Below, piece after piece: positions 51,069-58,879 of a stretch of 64,000 nt of DNA (position 1 is its first letter; every line of letters begins with the position of its first letter). The translations under genes were made by a program, and so were the position numbers. The notes under the pieces are model-generated. The model ran no database searches, was not told the DNA's origin, and saw only the letters and a list, made by a program, of their open reading frames with translations. This DNA is from Pseudomonadota bacterium (GTDB lineage: Bacteria > Pseudomonadota > Gammaproteobacteria > Ga0077536): positions 248,001 through 312,000 of the forward strand of contig JADJYF010000008.1 of NCBI GenBank assembly GCA_016719885.1, in the 5' to 3' direction.

Positions 51069-51560
51069 TCAACCCTCGCCTTCGCCCACGCCCAAGGCCG
51101 CCGAAAACTCGGCAAGCAAGGCATACAGCGTCTCGAGCTTCTCCACACCGAATTCATCGGCGATCCCGGCATACAGGCGCTCGGAGTCAGGCGCGACTTC
51201 GTCGAACAGTTTACGACCGCGCACCGTCAGTTCGAACAGGGCGCGGCGTTGATCACTGGCATGGGCGCCGCGGCGCACCAGGCCCTGCGCTTCGAAATTC
51301 TGCAGGATGCGCGTCAGGCTCGGCGCCAGCAGGAAACTGCGCTTGGCCAGTTCGCGGCCGTCGATATCCGGTGTCGCGGCCAACACGCGGATCACGCGCC
51401 ACTGCTGCTCGGTCAGGCCATGGCCGCGCAGCATGGGGCGAAAACGCGCCATTGCCGCTTCGCGGGCCTTCAGCAACTGCAGAGGCAGCGACAGCTCGAT
51501 GTCTTTGAGATAGCCGGCGGCGCTGGCGCGCCGACGACCACGGGCCGGCGCACTGCTCAC
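51069..51560 (-). CDS. MarR-family transcriptional regulator (second, HpaR-like)
   Basis: 163 residues with the MarR winged helix (GLTEQQWRVIRVLAATPDIDGRELAKR, then SLTRILQNFEAQGLVRRGAHASDQRR). It shares the HpaR-type start (SLPLQLLKAREAAMARFRPML) with the regulator at 48977, though they differ by more than half. It overlaps the 3' end of the DapA-like gene by four bases and is presumably co-transcribed with it. The pair faces away from the hpaF-hpaE operon across a palindrome. Confidence 0.88.
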   Translation of the reverse strand: MSSAPARGRRRASAAGYLKDIELSLPLQLLKAREAAMARFRPMLRGHGLTEQQWRVIRVLAATPDIDGRELAKRSFLLAPSLTRILQNFEAQGLVRRGAHASDQRRALFELTVRGRKLFDEVAPDSERLYAGIADEFGVEKLETLYALLAEFSAALGVGEGEG

Positions 51561-52468
51561 CCGTGACTTGCCGCGCCCAGCAGGCCGGCGCGTTCGAGCA
51601 CGCCGTCGAGCCGCCTTTCGAGCTCCGCGCTGGCCGGCACCATCGGCAGCCGATGCTCATTGGTGGTGAGCAGACCGAGCTTCCTCATCATGTACTTCAT
51701 GGGAATGGGATTGGTGTCGTAGAACACCGCCTGGTTGATCTCGAGCAAGCGCTGGTGGAGATCACGGCCCGCGGCCAGGTCGCCCTTCCACACCGCCTCA
51801 CACATCCGCGCAAGCACACCCGGCCGCAGGTTGCCGACCGCGTTCATGAGACCGCAGGCGCCAATCGCCATCATCGGGAAGGACAGTTCTTCGAGGCCGA
51901 CGAAGATCTTGAAGTCGTCACCGAAGGCGGCGAGACATTCGGTGACGAGGCCGAGATCGTTGACCGCGTGCTTCATGCCGACGAAGTGCGGCGACTGCTC
52001 ACGGATCTGCTTCATGGATTCGAGCGTGACATTGACCGCCGCGCGACCGGGGATGTGATAGATCATCCACGGCACTTCGTGCTGCGCGGCGAGCGCCAGG
52101 TAATAGGCCACCAGGCCGCGCTGCGGCGGGCGGATGTAATAGGGCGTGACCACCAGCAAGGCGTCGACGCCCGCTTGCACCGCGTGGCGGGTCAGTTCCT
52201 CGGTTTCGGCGAATGACTGCGAGCCGGTGGCGGCCACCACCGGCACGCGGCCGTGGACGGTCTCCATCGCCACGTCGACCAGGCGGTTGCGCTCGGCGGT
52301 GGTGAGGGTCGAGGGTTCGCTGGTGGTGCCGTTGACCAGCACGCCATGGGACCCTTCGGCAACCTGGAATTCCACCAGCCGCGCATAGGTCTCGTAATCC
52401 ACCGCGCCGTTCCTGAAAGGCGTCACCACCGGCGGAATCGAACCCTTCAGTGCTTGCAACTTCGACAT
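51557..52468 (-). CDS. Dihydrodipicolinate synthase/N-acetylneuraminate lyase family aldolase
   Basis: 303 residues. The class I pyruvate aldolase site is seen: NGTTSEPSTLT (Thr48, Thr49), Tyr137 in WMIYHIPGR and Schiff-base Lys166 in FVGMKHAVND. Lysine synthesis is unlikely in this setting. In an aromatic cluster lacking HpaI, such an aldolase could cleave the 4-hydroxy-2-oxo acid at the end of the pathway, or act on a 2-oxo acid from another route. That role is my inference. It is divergent from hpaF with a palindrome between. Confidence 0.85.
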   Translation of the reverse strand: MSKLQALKGSIPPVVTPFRNGAVDYETYARLVEFQVAEGSHGVLVNGTTSEPSTLTTAERNRLVDVAMETVHGRVPVVAATGSQSFAETEELTRHAVQAGVDALLVVTPYYIRPPQRGLVAYYLALAAQHEVPWMIYHIPGRAAVNVTLESMKQIREQSPHFVGMKHAVNDLGLVTECLAAFGDDFKIFVGLEELSFPMMAIGACGLMNAVGNLRPGVLARMCEAVWKGDLAAGRDLHQRLLEINQAVFYDTNPIPMKYMMRKLGLLTTNEHRLPMVPASAELERRLDGVLERAGLLGAASHG

Positions 52469-52534
52469 GACATGTTCCTCGTGCGATGAATGCGTGGCCG
52501 CGCGCGGCTTGATCTCGGCGGCGCCGCGAGTATA

Positions 52535-52548
52535 GTTAACATGTTAAT
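52535..52548. promoter_or_regulatory. Palindromic operator in the divergent dapA-like/hpaF promoter region
   Basis: GTTAACATGTTAAT contains the perfect palindrome TTAACATGTTAA (52536-52547) and lies between two divergent operons, 28 bases before the hpaF start. It resembles the AT-rich palindrome at 48931 in type but not in exact sequence, consistent with two related MarR regulators. Confidence 0.5.
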
Positions 52549-52575
52549 CGCTTGCAACGCGGGAGCCGTTCGCCC

Positions 52576-52971
52576 ATGCCTCACATCACCATCGAATACA
52601 CCGCCAATCTCGAGCCGGAGTTGCAGCTGAACACGCTCATCGCCGCCCTGCACGGGGTCGCCGCAGGCATCGAGGCCTTCCCGCGCGCAGGCCTGCGCAC
52701 CCGTGCCGAGCGCCGCGACCATTACCTGGTCGCCGATGGCCACCCGGACAACGCCTTCATCCATCTCACGCTGCGCATCGCCCATGGCCGTTCGCTGGAC
52801 GTGCGCAAGGCGGCCGGCGACCAATTGTTCGAGGTGTTGTGCCGTGAACTGCAACCGCTGCTGGACAAACGGCCGCTGGCGCTGTCGTTTGAAATCAGCG
52901 AGATCGACCCGGTGCTCAATTACAAGGCCGGCAACATCCGCGATTACATGGCCCAACGCGGCACCGCTTGA
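52576..52971 (+). CDS. hpaF: 5-carboxymethyl-2-hydroxymuconate isomerase (HpaF-like)
   Basis: 131 residues. MPHITIEYTANLEPELQL carries the Pro that becomes N-terminal after Met removal and is the catalytic base in this tautomerase-superfamily enzyme. HRIADGH-like DHYLVADGHPDNAFIHLTLRI and FEISEIDPVLNYKAGNIRDYM are family blocks. It isomerises 5-carboxymethyl-2-hydroxymuconate to 5-oxopent-3-ene-1,2,5-tricarboxylate. GGGAG precedes the ATG; hpaE follows after nine bases. Confidence 0.88.
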   Translation: MPHITIEYTANLEPELQLNTLIAALHGVAAGIEAFPRAGLRTRAERRDHYLVADGHPDNAFIHLTLRIAHGRSLDVRKAAGDQLFEVLCRELQPLLDKRPLALSFEISEIDPVLNYKAGNIRDYMAQRGTA

Positions 52972-52980
52972 GGAAGACCC

Positions 52981-54501
52981 ATGGCAACGCCACTCGACGA
53001 CAACCTGCAGGCCGCGCACGCGCTGCTGGCACGCTTTCGCGCTTCCACCCTGCCCCATTGGATCAATGGCGCGCCCCACGCCGGCGTCAGCGGCACGAGC
53101 TTTGACAACCTGACGCCGATCGATAACAGCCTCATCGGCAAGGTCGCGGCCGGCAACGCCGCGGACGTCGATAGCGCCTGCCGCGCCGCGCAGACGGCGT
53201 TCCCGGCCTGGCGCGACCTGCCGGGCGAGGCGCGCAAGGCGCTGCTGCACAAGGTCGCGGATGCCATCGAGGCGCGTGCCCGCGATATCGCCCTGGTCGA
53301 AAGCTACGACTGTGGCCAGGCGCTGCGCTTCATGAGCAAGGCGGCGGTACGCGGCGCGGAGAACTTCCGCTTCTTCGCCGACCGCGCGCCGGGTGCGCGC
53401 GACGGGCAATCGATGCCGGCCGACGAGCATCTCAATTACTCGCTGCGCCAGCCCATCGGCCCGGTCGGCGTGATCACGCCGTGGAATACGCCCTTCATGC
53501 TGTCCACCTGGAAGATTGCGCCGGCACTCGCGGCGGGTTGCACGGTGGTGCACAAGCCCGCCGAGTGGTCGCCCTTGTCGGCCATGCTGCTGGCGGAAAT
53601 CGCCCACGAGGCCGGTCTGCCGGCGGGCGTGTGGAACGTGGTGCAGGGCCTCGGCGAGGACGCCGGCAAACCACTCACCGAACACCCCGCCATCAAGGCC
53701 GTGGCCTTCGTCGGTGAATCGATCACCGGCAGCCACATCATGCGCCAGGGCGCGGCGAGCTTGAAACGCGTGCATTTCGAACTCGGCGGCAAGAACCCGG
53801 TGATAGTGTTCGATGATGCCGACCTCGAGCGTGCGCTCGACGCCGTGGTGTTCATGATCTACAGCTTGAACGGCGAGCGCTGCACCTCGTCGAGCCGCCT
53901 GTTGATCCAGGAATCGACTGCAGCGGCCTTCATCGACAAACTGAAGACACGCATCGCGCGCCTCAAGGTCGGTCATCCGCTCGACCCGGCCACCGAGATC
54001 GGGCCGCTCGTGCACCGCCGTCATTACGACAAGGTATGCAGCTACTTCGACATCGCGCGCCAGGATGGCGCGACCATCGCCGCCGGCGGCCGGCGCGCGG
54101 CGGTGAACGATAGCGGCAACTATGTAGAGCCGACGCTGTTCATCGGCGCGCACAACGGCATGCGCATCGCCCAGGAAGAGATCTTCGGGCCGGTGCTGAC
54201 CGCGATCACCTTCAAGGACGAAGCCGACGCGCTGGCGCTTGCGAACGACATTCCCTACGGCTTGACCGCCTACGTATGGACCGGCGACGTCGGGCGCAGC
54301 CATCGTCTCGCGCGGAATCTCGACGCCGGCATGATCTGGGTGAATTCCGAGAACAACCGCCACCTGCCGACGCCGTTCGGCGGCATGAAGGCCAGCGGCA
54401 TCGGTCGCGACGGCGGCGACTACAGCTTCGAGTTCTACATGGAAACCAAGAACGTGTGCGTGGCGCTCGGCGGCCACGCGATACCGAAACTGGGGGCGTG
54501 A
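52981..54501 (+). CDS. hpaE: Aldehyde dehydrogenase, 5-carboxymethyl-2-hydroxymuconate-semialdehyde dehydrogenase-like (HpaE)
   Basis: 506 residues with the NAD(P) aldehyde dehydrogenase core. The catalytic Cys301 lies in GERCTSSSRLL and the general base Glu267 in FELGGKNPV. GPVGVITPWNTPFM and EEIFGPVLTAITF are family signals. Together with hpaF this fits oxidation of the ring-cleavage semialdehyde in homoprotocatechuate breakdown. The stop overlaps the ligA start by one base (TGATG). Confidence 0.88.
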   Translation: MATPLDDNLQAAHALLARFRASTLPHWINGAPHAGVSGTSFDNLTPIDNSLIGKVAAGNAADVDSACRAAQTAFPAWRDLPGEARKALLHKVADAIEARARDIALVESYDCGQALRFMSKAAVRGAENFRFFADRAPGARDGQSMPADEHLNYSLRQPIGPVGVITPWNTPFMLSTWKIAPALAAGCTVVHKPAEWSPLSAMLLAEIAHEAGLPAGVWNVVQGLGEDAGKPLTEHPAIKAVAFVGESITGSHIMRQGAASLKRVHFELGGKNPVIVFDDADLERALDAVVFMIYSLNGERCTSSSRLLIQESTAAAFIDKLKTRIARLKVGHPLDPATEIGPLVHRRHYDKVCSYFDIARQDGATIAAGGRRAAVNDSGNYVEPTLFIGAHNGMRIAQEEIFGPVLTAITFKDEADALALANDIPYGLTAYVWTGDVGRSHRLARNLDAGMIWVNSENNRHLPTPFGGMKASGIGRDGGDYSFEFYMETKNVCVALGGHAIPKLGA

Positions 54502-54836
54502 TGAGTCTCTACCAGCTGCAGAAATTTCTCTACGTGTTGAACCGTGAGCCGGATGCGCAGCGTGAATACAAGCAAGCGCTCGAAGGCCTGCTGGGCCGTT
54601 ACGATCTCAGCGAAGAAGAACGGCAGGCGCTGCGCGAGGGCGACATCGGCCTGCTGTACGTGCTCGGCGTCAACGGCCAGATTCTCATGCATTACGCCGC
54701 GTTTCTCGGCATCGCGTGGTTCGACTACCTAGACCTCATGCGCGAAGGCATCAAGAAATACGGCCCGGTGCGCGCCGGCGTCTATGCCATGACCGGTGGC
54801 GGCGCGAGTTTCACCGCCGAAGGTGCCAAGCCATGA
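54501..54836 (+). CDS. Extradiol dioxygenase small (alpha) subunit, LigA family
   Basis: 111 residues, helical protein of the protocatechuate 4,5-dioxygenase alpha-subunit (LigA) type: YQLQKFLYVLNREPDAQREY and LLYVLGVNGQILMHYAAFLGI. It probably closes the active site of the large subunit encoded next, as in LigAB. It is coupled to hpaE by the TGATG overlap and to ligB by ATGA. A separate alpha subunit is not a part of the usual HpaD enzyme. Confidence 0.85.
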   Translation: MSLYQLQKFLYVLNREPDAQREYKQALEGLLGRYDLSEEERQALREGDIGLLYVLGVNGQILMHYAAFLGIAWFDYLDLMREGIKKYGPVRAGVYAMTGGGASFTAEGAKP

Positions 54837-55657
54837 GCCTCGTCTATGCAGGGGTGTGCAGTCACGGTCCGGGCATGACCGGGCGTGCGCACCTGGTGGA
54901 AAACACCGCGCGACGTGATGAACTGTTCGCGCACATGGACACCATGCGTCGCGACATCGAAGCGAGCGGCGCCGAGGCCCTGCTGGTGGTCGCCGCCGAA
55001 CACTTCGCGAATTTCTTCATGAACAACATGCCGGCCTTCTGCATCGGCATGGCCGACAGCTACGAAGGGCCCATAGAGGATCCGAACTGGCTGCGCATCG
55101 CGCGCACGCGCGTGCCGGGCAATGCCGATCTCAGCCGGCGCCTGGTGCGCGAAGTGATGCAGACCGTCGATACGGCCTACGCCGAGGAATGGAAATTCGA
55201 TCACGGCATCATGGTGCCGCTGCATTTCCTCACCCCCGATTACCGCATGCCGGTGATCCCCGCCAACATCAATTGCCAGGGTCCGCCCCTGACGCCGCTC
55301 CGCCGCGCCTGGGCCTTTGGCGAAGCGCTGCGCCGCGCCTGCGATGCAGTACCGGAGAAGATCGCGCTGGTCGGCACCGGCGGCATTTCCCATTGGCCGG
55401 CGACGCCGGACTCGGGAAAGATCAACGAAGCCTGGGACCGCGAGTTCCTGCGCCGCCTGCTCAGCCAGGATCGCGCGGCGCTGACGTCCTACAGCGATGA
55501 AGAAACTTACCGCGACGGCGGCCAGGGCGGTTTCGAGATCCGCACCTATATCGCCACGGCTGCCGCGGCGCGCGGCCCAGGTGAACTGCAGTACTACACC
55601 GCCGAGCTGCCGCTGTTCGCGGTGGGATGCACGGTGGCGCGGTTTGCCATCGCCTGA
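54833..55657 (+). CDS. Class III extradiol dioxygenase catalytic subunit, LigB family
   Basis: 274 residues. The Fe(II) ligands His10 (CSHGPGM) and His57 (AAEHFANFF) are evident, with the Glu ligand expected near residue 240. YAEEWKFDHGIMVPLHFL is the conserved catalytic-His block. It cleaves a catechol next to the ring hydroxyls. With HpaE and HpaF the substrate is probably homoprotocatechuate (2,3-cleavage), although LigAB-type enzymes also take protocatechuate or gallate. Its 3' end overlaps, antisense, the extended end of the MetE-like gene by 197 bases. Confidence 0.88.
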   Translation: MSLVYAGVCSHGPGMTGRAHLVENTARRDELFAHMDTMRRDIEASGAEALLVVAAEHFANFFMNNMPAFCIGMADSYEGPIEDPNWLRIARTRVPGNADLSRRLVREVMQTVDTAYAEEWKFDHGIMVPLHFLTPDYRMPVIPANINCQGPPLTPLRRAWAFGEALRRACDAVPEKIALVGTGGISHWPATPDSGKINEAWDREFLRRLLSQDRAALTSYSDEETYRDGGQGGFEIRTYIATAAAARGPGELQYYTAELPLFAVGCTVARFAIA

Positions 55658-56768
55658 GCCGACCTGTAGGTGCGATTTCAATCGCACATTGAAACGAAAT
55701 CGCGGACCATAACGCCTGGCAATGTGCGAATAAATTCGCACCTACAAGGCGCGCAGTTGGCGCCGCCTCGGCCAGCGCCTGTAACTTACCGAACGCCGCC
55801 GCGCGGCTCAGGTACTTCATGCCGCAGTCGGGCGCGAGGATCAACCGCTCTGGCGCAACGAAGGGCAGCGCGCGCCGACTTCGCGCGGTCAAAGTCTCCA
55901 CGCTTTCCACTTCGTTGTTGGACAGGTCGACCACGCCCAGCACGATGGTCTTGTTGGACAACTCCCTCAGCACGCCGAGATCGAGATGCGGCTGCGCCGC
56001 TTCGATGGAGACCTGGTCCACCACGCAGTCGGCGAGTTGCGCGAGAAACGCGTAGGCCTTGGGCTTGTTCGGCGACACCACGAAGCCGTAGCCGAAGCAC
56101 AGGTGAATGCAGGTGGTGACGTTCACGCCCTGCAAGGCGCGGTTGATGGCTTTCACGCCGTAGCGGTTGGCGCCATCGGGATCTTCGCGCAGCCATGGCT
56201 CGTCGAGTTGGATGACGTCGGCGCCGGCGGCGGCCAGGTCGCGCAATTCTTCGTTGACCACGGCGGCGTAGGCCATCGCCACTTCCTCGGCGTCACCGTA
56301 ATGGCAGTCGTAGGCTTGCTTGCTGAGCGTGAAGGGCCCGGGCAAGGTAATCTTCACTCGCCGCCCGGTATTGGCTTTCAGAAAACACAGGTCCTCGACT
56401 TCCACCGCCGCCGGCCGCACCAGCGGCGCGACGATGCGCGGCAGCGGGATCTCGAAGCCCTGCACGTGCCGAATGAAGGGCTCCGCGAGATCCAGGCCAC
56501 CGAGGCTGGTGGCAAAGCGGTTCGAATAACTCTCGCGGCGAATTTCGCCGTCGCTGATGACGTCGATACCGGCACGCTCCTGGTCACGAATGGCCAACAA
56601 GGTGGCGTCGTTTTGCGCTTCCGCGAGCCACGGCGCGGGCACCCGCCAGATGTCCGGCGCGCGCACCCGCGGCACGACCTTGGCGCGCAGCTTGTCGTGG
56701 TCGACCAGCCATGCCGGTTGCGGATAGCTGCCGACCACCGTGGTGGCAAAGCGCTCGTCGGGTTGCAT
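55461..56768 (-). CDS. MetE C-terminal-like transferase, C-terminally extended by repeat read-through
   Basis: About 435 residues in the open frame. The family part is the first 350 or so: TTVVGSYPQPAW, EVEDLCFLKANTG, the zinc-site blocks HLCFGYGF and APDCGMKYL. This is a stand-alone catalytic half of the methionine synthase fold, as at 17.1-18.3 kb. After GKLQALAEAAPTARL the reading passes through the inverted repeat pair at 55665-55745 (VGANLFAHCQ) without a stop and continues 200 bases antisense into ligB, giving an arginine-rich tail unlike the family. The native stop was presumably lost when the repeat arrived. True function of the tail is doubtful. Confidence 0.78.
   Translation of the reverse strand: MQPDERFATTVVGSYPQPAWLVDHDKLRAKVVPRVRAPDIWRVPAPWLAEAQNDATLLAIRDQERAGIDVISDGEIRRESYSNRFATSLGGLDLAEPFIRHVQGFEIPLPRIVAPLVRPAAVEVEDLCFLKANTGRRVKITLPGPFTLSKQAYDCHYGDAEEVAMAYAAVVNEELRDLAAAGADVIQLDEPWLREDPDGANRYGVKAINRALQGVNVTTCIHLCFGYGFVVSPNKPKAYAFLAQLADCVVDQVSIEAAQPHLDLGVLRELSNKTIVLGVVDLSNNEVESVETLTARSRRALPFVAPERLILAPDCGMKYLSRAAAFGKLQALAEAAPTARLVGANLFAHCQALWSAISFQCAIEIAPTGRLRRWQTAPPCIPPRTAAARRCSTAVHLGRAPRQPWRYRCGSRNRPGRRRGKFLHRCRTSAPRDPG
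55666..55745. repeat. REPIN-like inverted pair of the dispersed palindrome
   Basis: GTAGGTGCGATTTCAATCGCACATT (55666-55690) and AATGTGCGAATAAATTCGCACCTAC (55721-55745) are the two orientations of the repeat, 30 bases apart. This is the layout of a REP doublet that can fold into one long hairpin. It sits between ligB and the MetE-like gene. Confidence 0.75.
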
Positions 56769-56867
56769 ATCACGTCCTCGTGCATCAGCCAGGCGCGCCG
56801 ACCATAGCACGGGTGACGGTGGCGGACGTCACTCCTACAATCAGCGCGCGCAAACAGGAAAACACAG

Positions 56868-57851
56868 ATGAAACTCGCGAGCCTGGTACAGGGTGGCCGT
56901 GACGGCACGCTGGTGGTGGTCAACCGCCAGCTCACGCAAGCGGTGGCGGTGCCGAACATCGCCGTCACCTTGCAACAGGCGCTCGATGGGTGGGCGGATT
57001 GCGCGCCGCGCCTGGCCGAGGTCAGTGCCCGCTTGAATGATGGTGGGTGCAGCGATGCGTTTGACTTCGACGCGCGGCATTGCGCCAGCCCGCTGCCGCG
57101 CGCCTACCAGTTCCTCGACGGCTCGGTGTACCTGCACCACATGGAAAAGGCGCGCCGCGCCCGCGGTGTCGCCATGCCGCCCAATCACGAGACCGAGCCG
57201 CTCATGTACCAGGGCCTGTCGGACAGCTTTCACGGGCCGTGTGACGATGTGCCGTTCGCCAGCGAAGCGCTGGAAATCGATTACGAAGCCGAGATCGCCA
57301 TCATCACCGACGATGTACCGATGGGCGTCGGCGCCGCCGAGGCGGCGCACCACATCAAGCTCATCATGCTCATGAACGACTGGACGGCGCGCGCGCTGAC
57401 GCGCAGTGAATTGCCCAAGGGCTTCGGTTTCGTGCAATCGAAGCCGGCCTCGTCCTTCTCGCCGGTGGCGGTGACGCCGGACGAACTCGGCGCTGCCTGG
57501 CGGGACGCGCGCGTGCACCTGCCGCTGCTGTCCTTCGTCGATGGCGAGCGTATCGGCTGCCCGAATGCCGGTGACGACATGTTTTTCAGCTACGCCGATC
57601 TCATCGCCCACGCCGCACGCACCCGGCGCCTGGCGGCCGGCACCATCATCGGCGCCGGCGCGGTGTCGAACCGCGACCCCGCCACCGGCCACGGCTGTAT
57701 CGCCGAGGTGCGCGTCGACGAACAGGCCGAACATGGCGAGCCGCGTACGCCGTGGCTGCGCTTCGGCACGCGGGTCCGCATCGACATGCGGGACGCGAGC
57801 GGGCAGTCAGTGTGCGGAACGCTCGATCAGTGCGTGTGCCGCGCCAGGTAA
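56868..57851 (+). CDS. Fumarylacetoacetate hydrolase family protein
   Basis: 327 residues. The FAH fold is seen in EALEIDYEAEIAIITD (metal-binding acidic residues), MNDWTARAL, GFGFVQSKPASSFSP and a C-terminal FGTRVRIDMR. Members hydrolyse C-C bonds of diketo acids or decarboxylate oxo acids. In homoprotocatechuate pathways, HpaG (a double FAH-domain decarboxylase) plays such a role; this single-domain protein might replace it, but is as close to fumarylacetoacetase-like enzymes of other routes. CAGGAA precedes the ATG. It is divergent from the MetE-like gene. Confidence 0.88.
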   Translation: MKLASLVQGGRDGTLVVVNRQLTQAVAVPNIAVTLQQALDGWADCAPRLAEVSARLNDGGCSDAFDFDARHCASPLPRAYQFLDGSVYLHHMEKARRARGVAMPPNHETEPLMYQGLSDSFHGPCDDVPFASEALEIDYEAEIAIITDDVPMGVGAAEAAHHIKLIMLMNDWTARALTRSELPKGFGFVQSKPASSFSPVAVTPDELGAAWRDARVHLPLLSFVDGERIGCPNAGDDMFFSYADLIAHAARTRRLAAGTIIGAGAVSNRDPATGHGCIAEVRVDEQAEHGEPRTPWLRFGTRVRIDMRDASGQSVCGTLDQCVCRAR

Positions 57852-57893
57852 GCCCCCTCGCGCGGCCCGCGGCGCTTCAAGCGCGGGAAATCC

Positions 57894-58679
57894 TCACACC
57901 TTGTAGCCGCCATCCACCGACAGCACCTGGCCGGTGATGCCGTGGCCATCGTCGGATGCCAGCAGCACCGCCATCGGCCCGAGTTCGTCGGGCTCGACGA
58001 TGCGGTTCTGCAGGCACTCGGCCGAGGCCTTGGCCTTGGCGGTGGCGGCATCGATGCCCCACGCCGCGCCGAGCATGTCCCAATCGAGCAGCGAGGTATT
58101 GGTCCAGCCCGGACACAGGCAGTTGACCGTCACGCCATGGGCCGCGACTTCGGTCGCCATGCCGCGCGTCAGGCCGACGATGCCGTGCTTGGCGGCGGTA
58201 TAGGCCAACAGCCCGCCACCGCGTTTCGCATAGCCCGAGCCGATGTGGATGATGCGGCCCCAGCCCTGCTTGATCATGTGCGGCAGCGCTTCGCGCGACA
58301 TGCGCTGCGCCGACACCAGGTTCAACATGATGTTGGCGACGAAGGCTTCGTCTTCGTGGCTGGCGGCGGCAAGCCCGGTGGCGGTCTTGGGCATCGCCAC
58401 GCCGCCGGCGTTGTTGAACAGGATGTGGATGGCGCCGAGTTTCTCGACCACCGTCGCCACCGCGCGCTGGCTGTCCTCGTAGCTCATGGCATCGGCCACC
58501 ACCGCCAGGCCGCGCACGCCGTGGGCCTCGATTTCCTTGACCACCTTGTCGAGTTCGCCCGCCGTGCGCGAAGTGATGGCGACGTCGGCGCCGGCCCGTG
58601 CGTATGCCAATGCGATGGAGCGGCCGATGCCGCGTCCGCCGCCCGTGACCAGTGCCACCCGTTTGCTCAAGATCCCCAT
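57894..58679 (-). CDS. SDR family oxidoreductase
   Basis: 261 residues, classical SDR: VTGGGRGIGRSIA, NNAGG, catalytic Ser in HIGSGYAKRGG and YTAAK. AAGGAG lies ten bases before the ATG at 58679. The frame is open further up but becomes arginine-rich and is not family-like. It may oxidise a hydroxy group on a steroid-like or aromatic substrate; the neighbouring GMC oxidase on the other strand, 200 bases away, gives the same hint. Confidence 0.88.
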   Translation of the reverse strand: MGILSKRVALVTGGGRGIGRSIALAYARAGADVAITSRTAGELDKVVKEIEAHGVRGLAVVADAMSYEDSQRAVATVVEKLGAIHILFNNAGGVAMPKTATGLAAASHEDEAFVANIMLNLVSAQRMSREALPHMIKQGWGRIIHIGSGYAKRGGGLLAYTAAKHGIVGLTRGMATEVAAHGVTVNCLCPGWTNTSLLDWDMLGAAWGIDAATAKAKASAECLQNRIVEPDELGPMAVLLASDDGHGITGQVLSVDGGYKV

Positions 58680-58879
58680 GTCGAATATCGCTCCTTCTGT
58701 CTCGTGATTACCTGTTGCGCGGCATTGTCGCTTTCCGCGCCGGGCTTTGCACGGTGCCGCGCTGGCGCGGCGTTGACCGCGATCAAGACGCGCGGGCAGT
58801 GGCGGCGGACGATCGTCTTTGGCTACCATCGACGCTTGGCGCGGCATCGCGCCGATTCGATTCGAGGCGGAGTGAAGTC

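Noticed and set aside
52447..54477. 676-codon open frame antisense to hpaE
   Set aside because: It is a shadow of the aldehyde dehydrogenase frame and has no ribosome site or domain.
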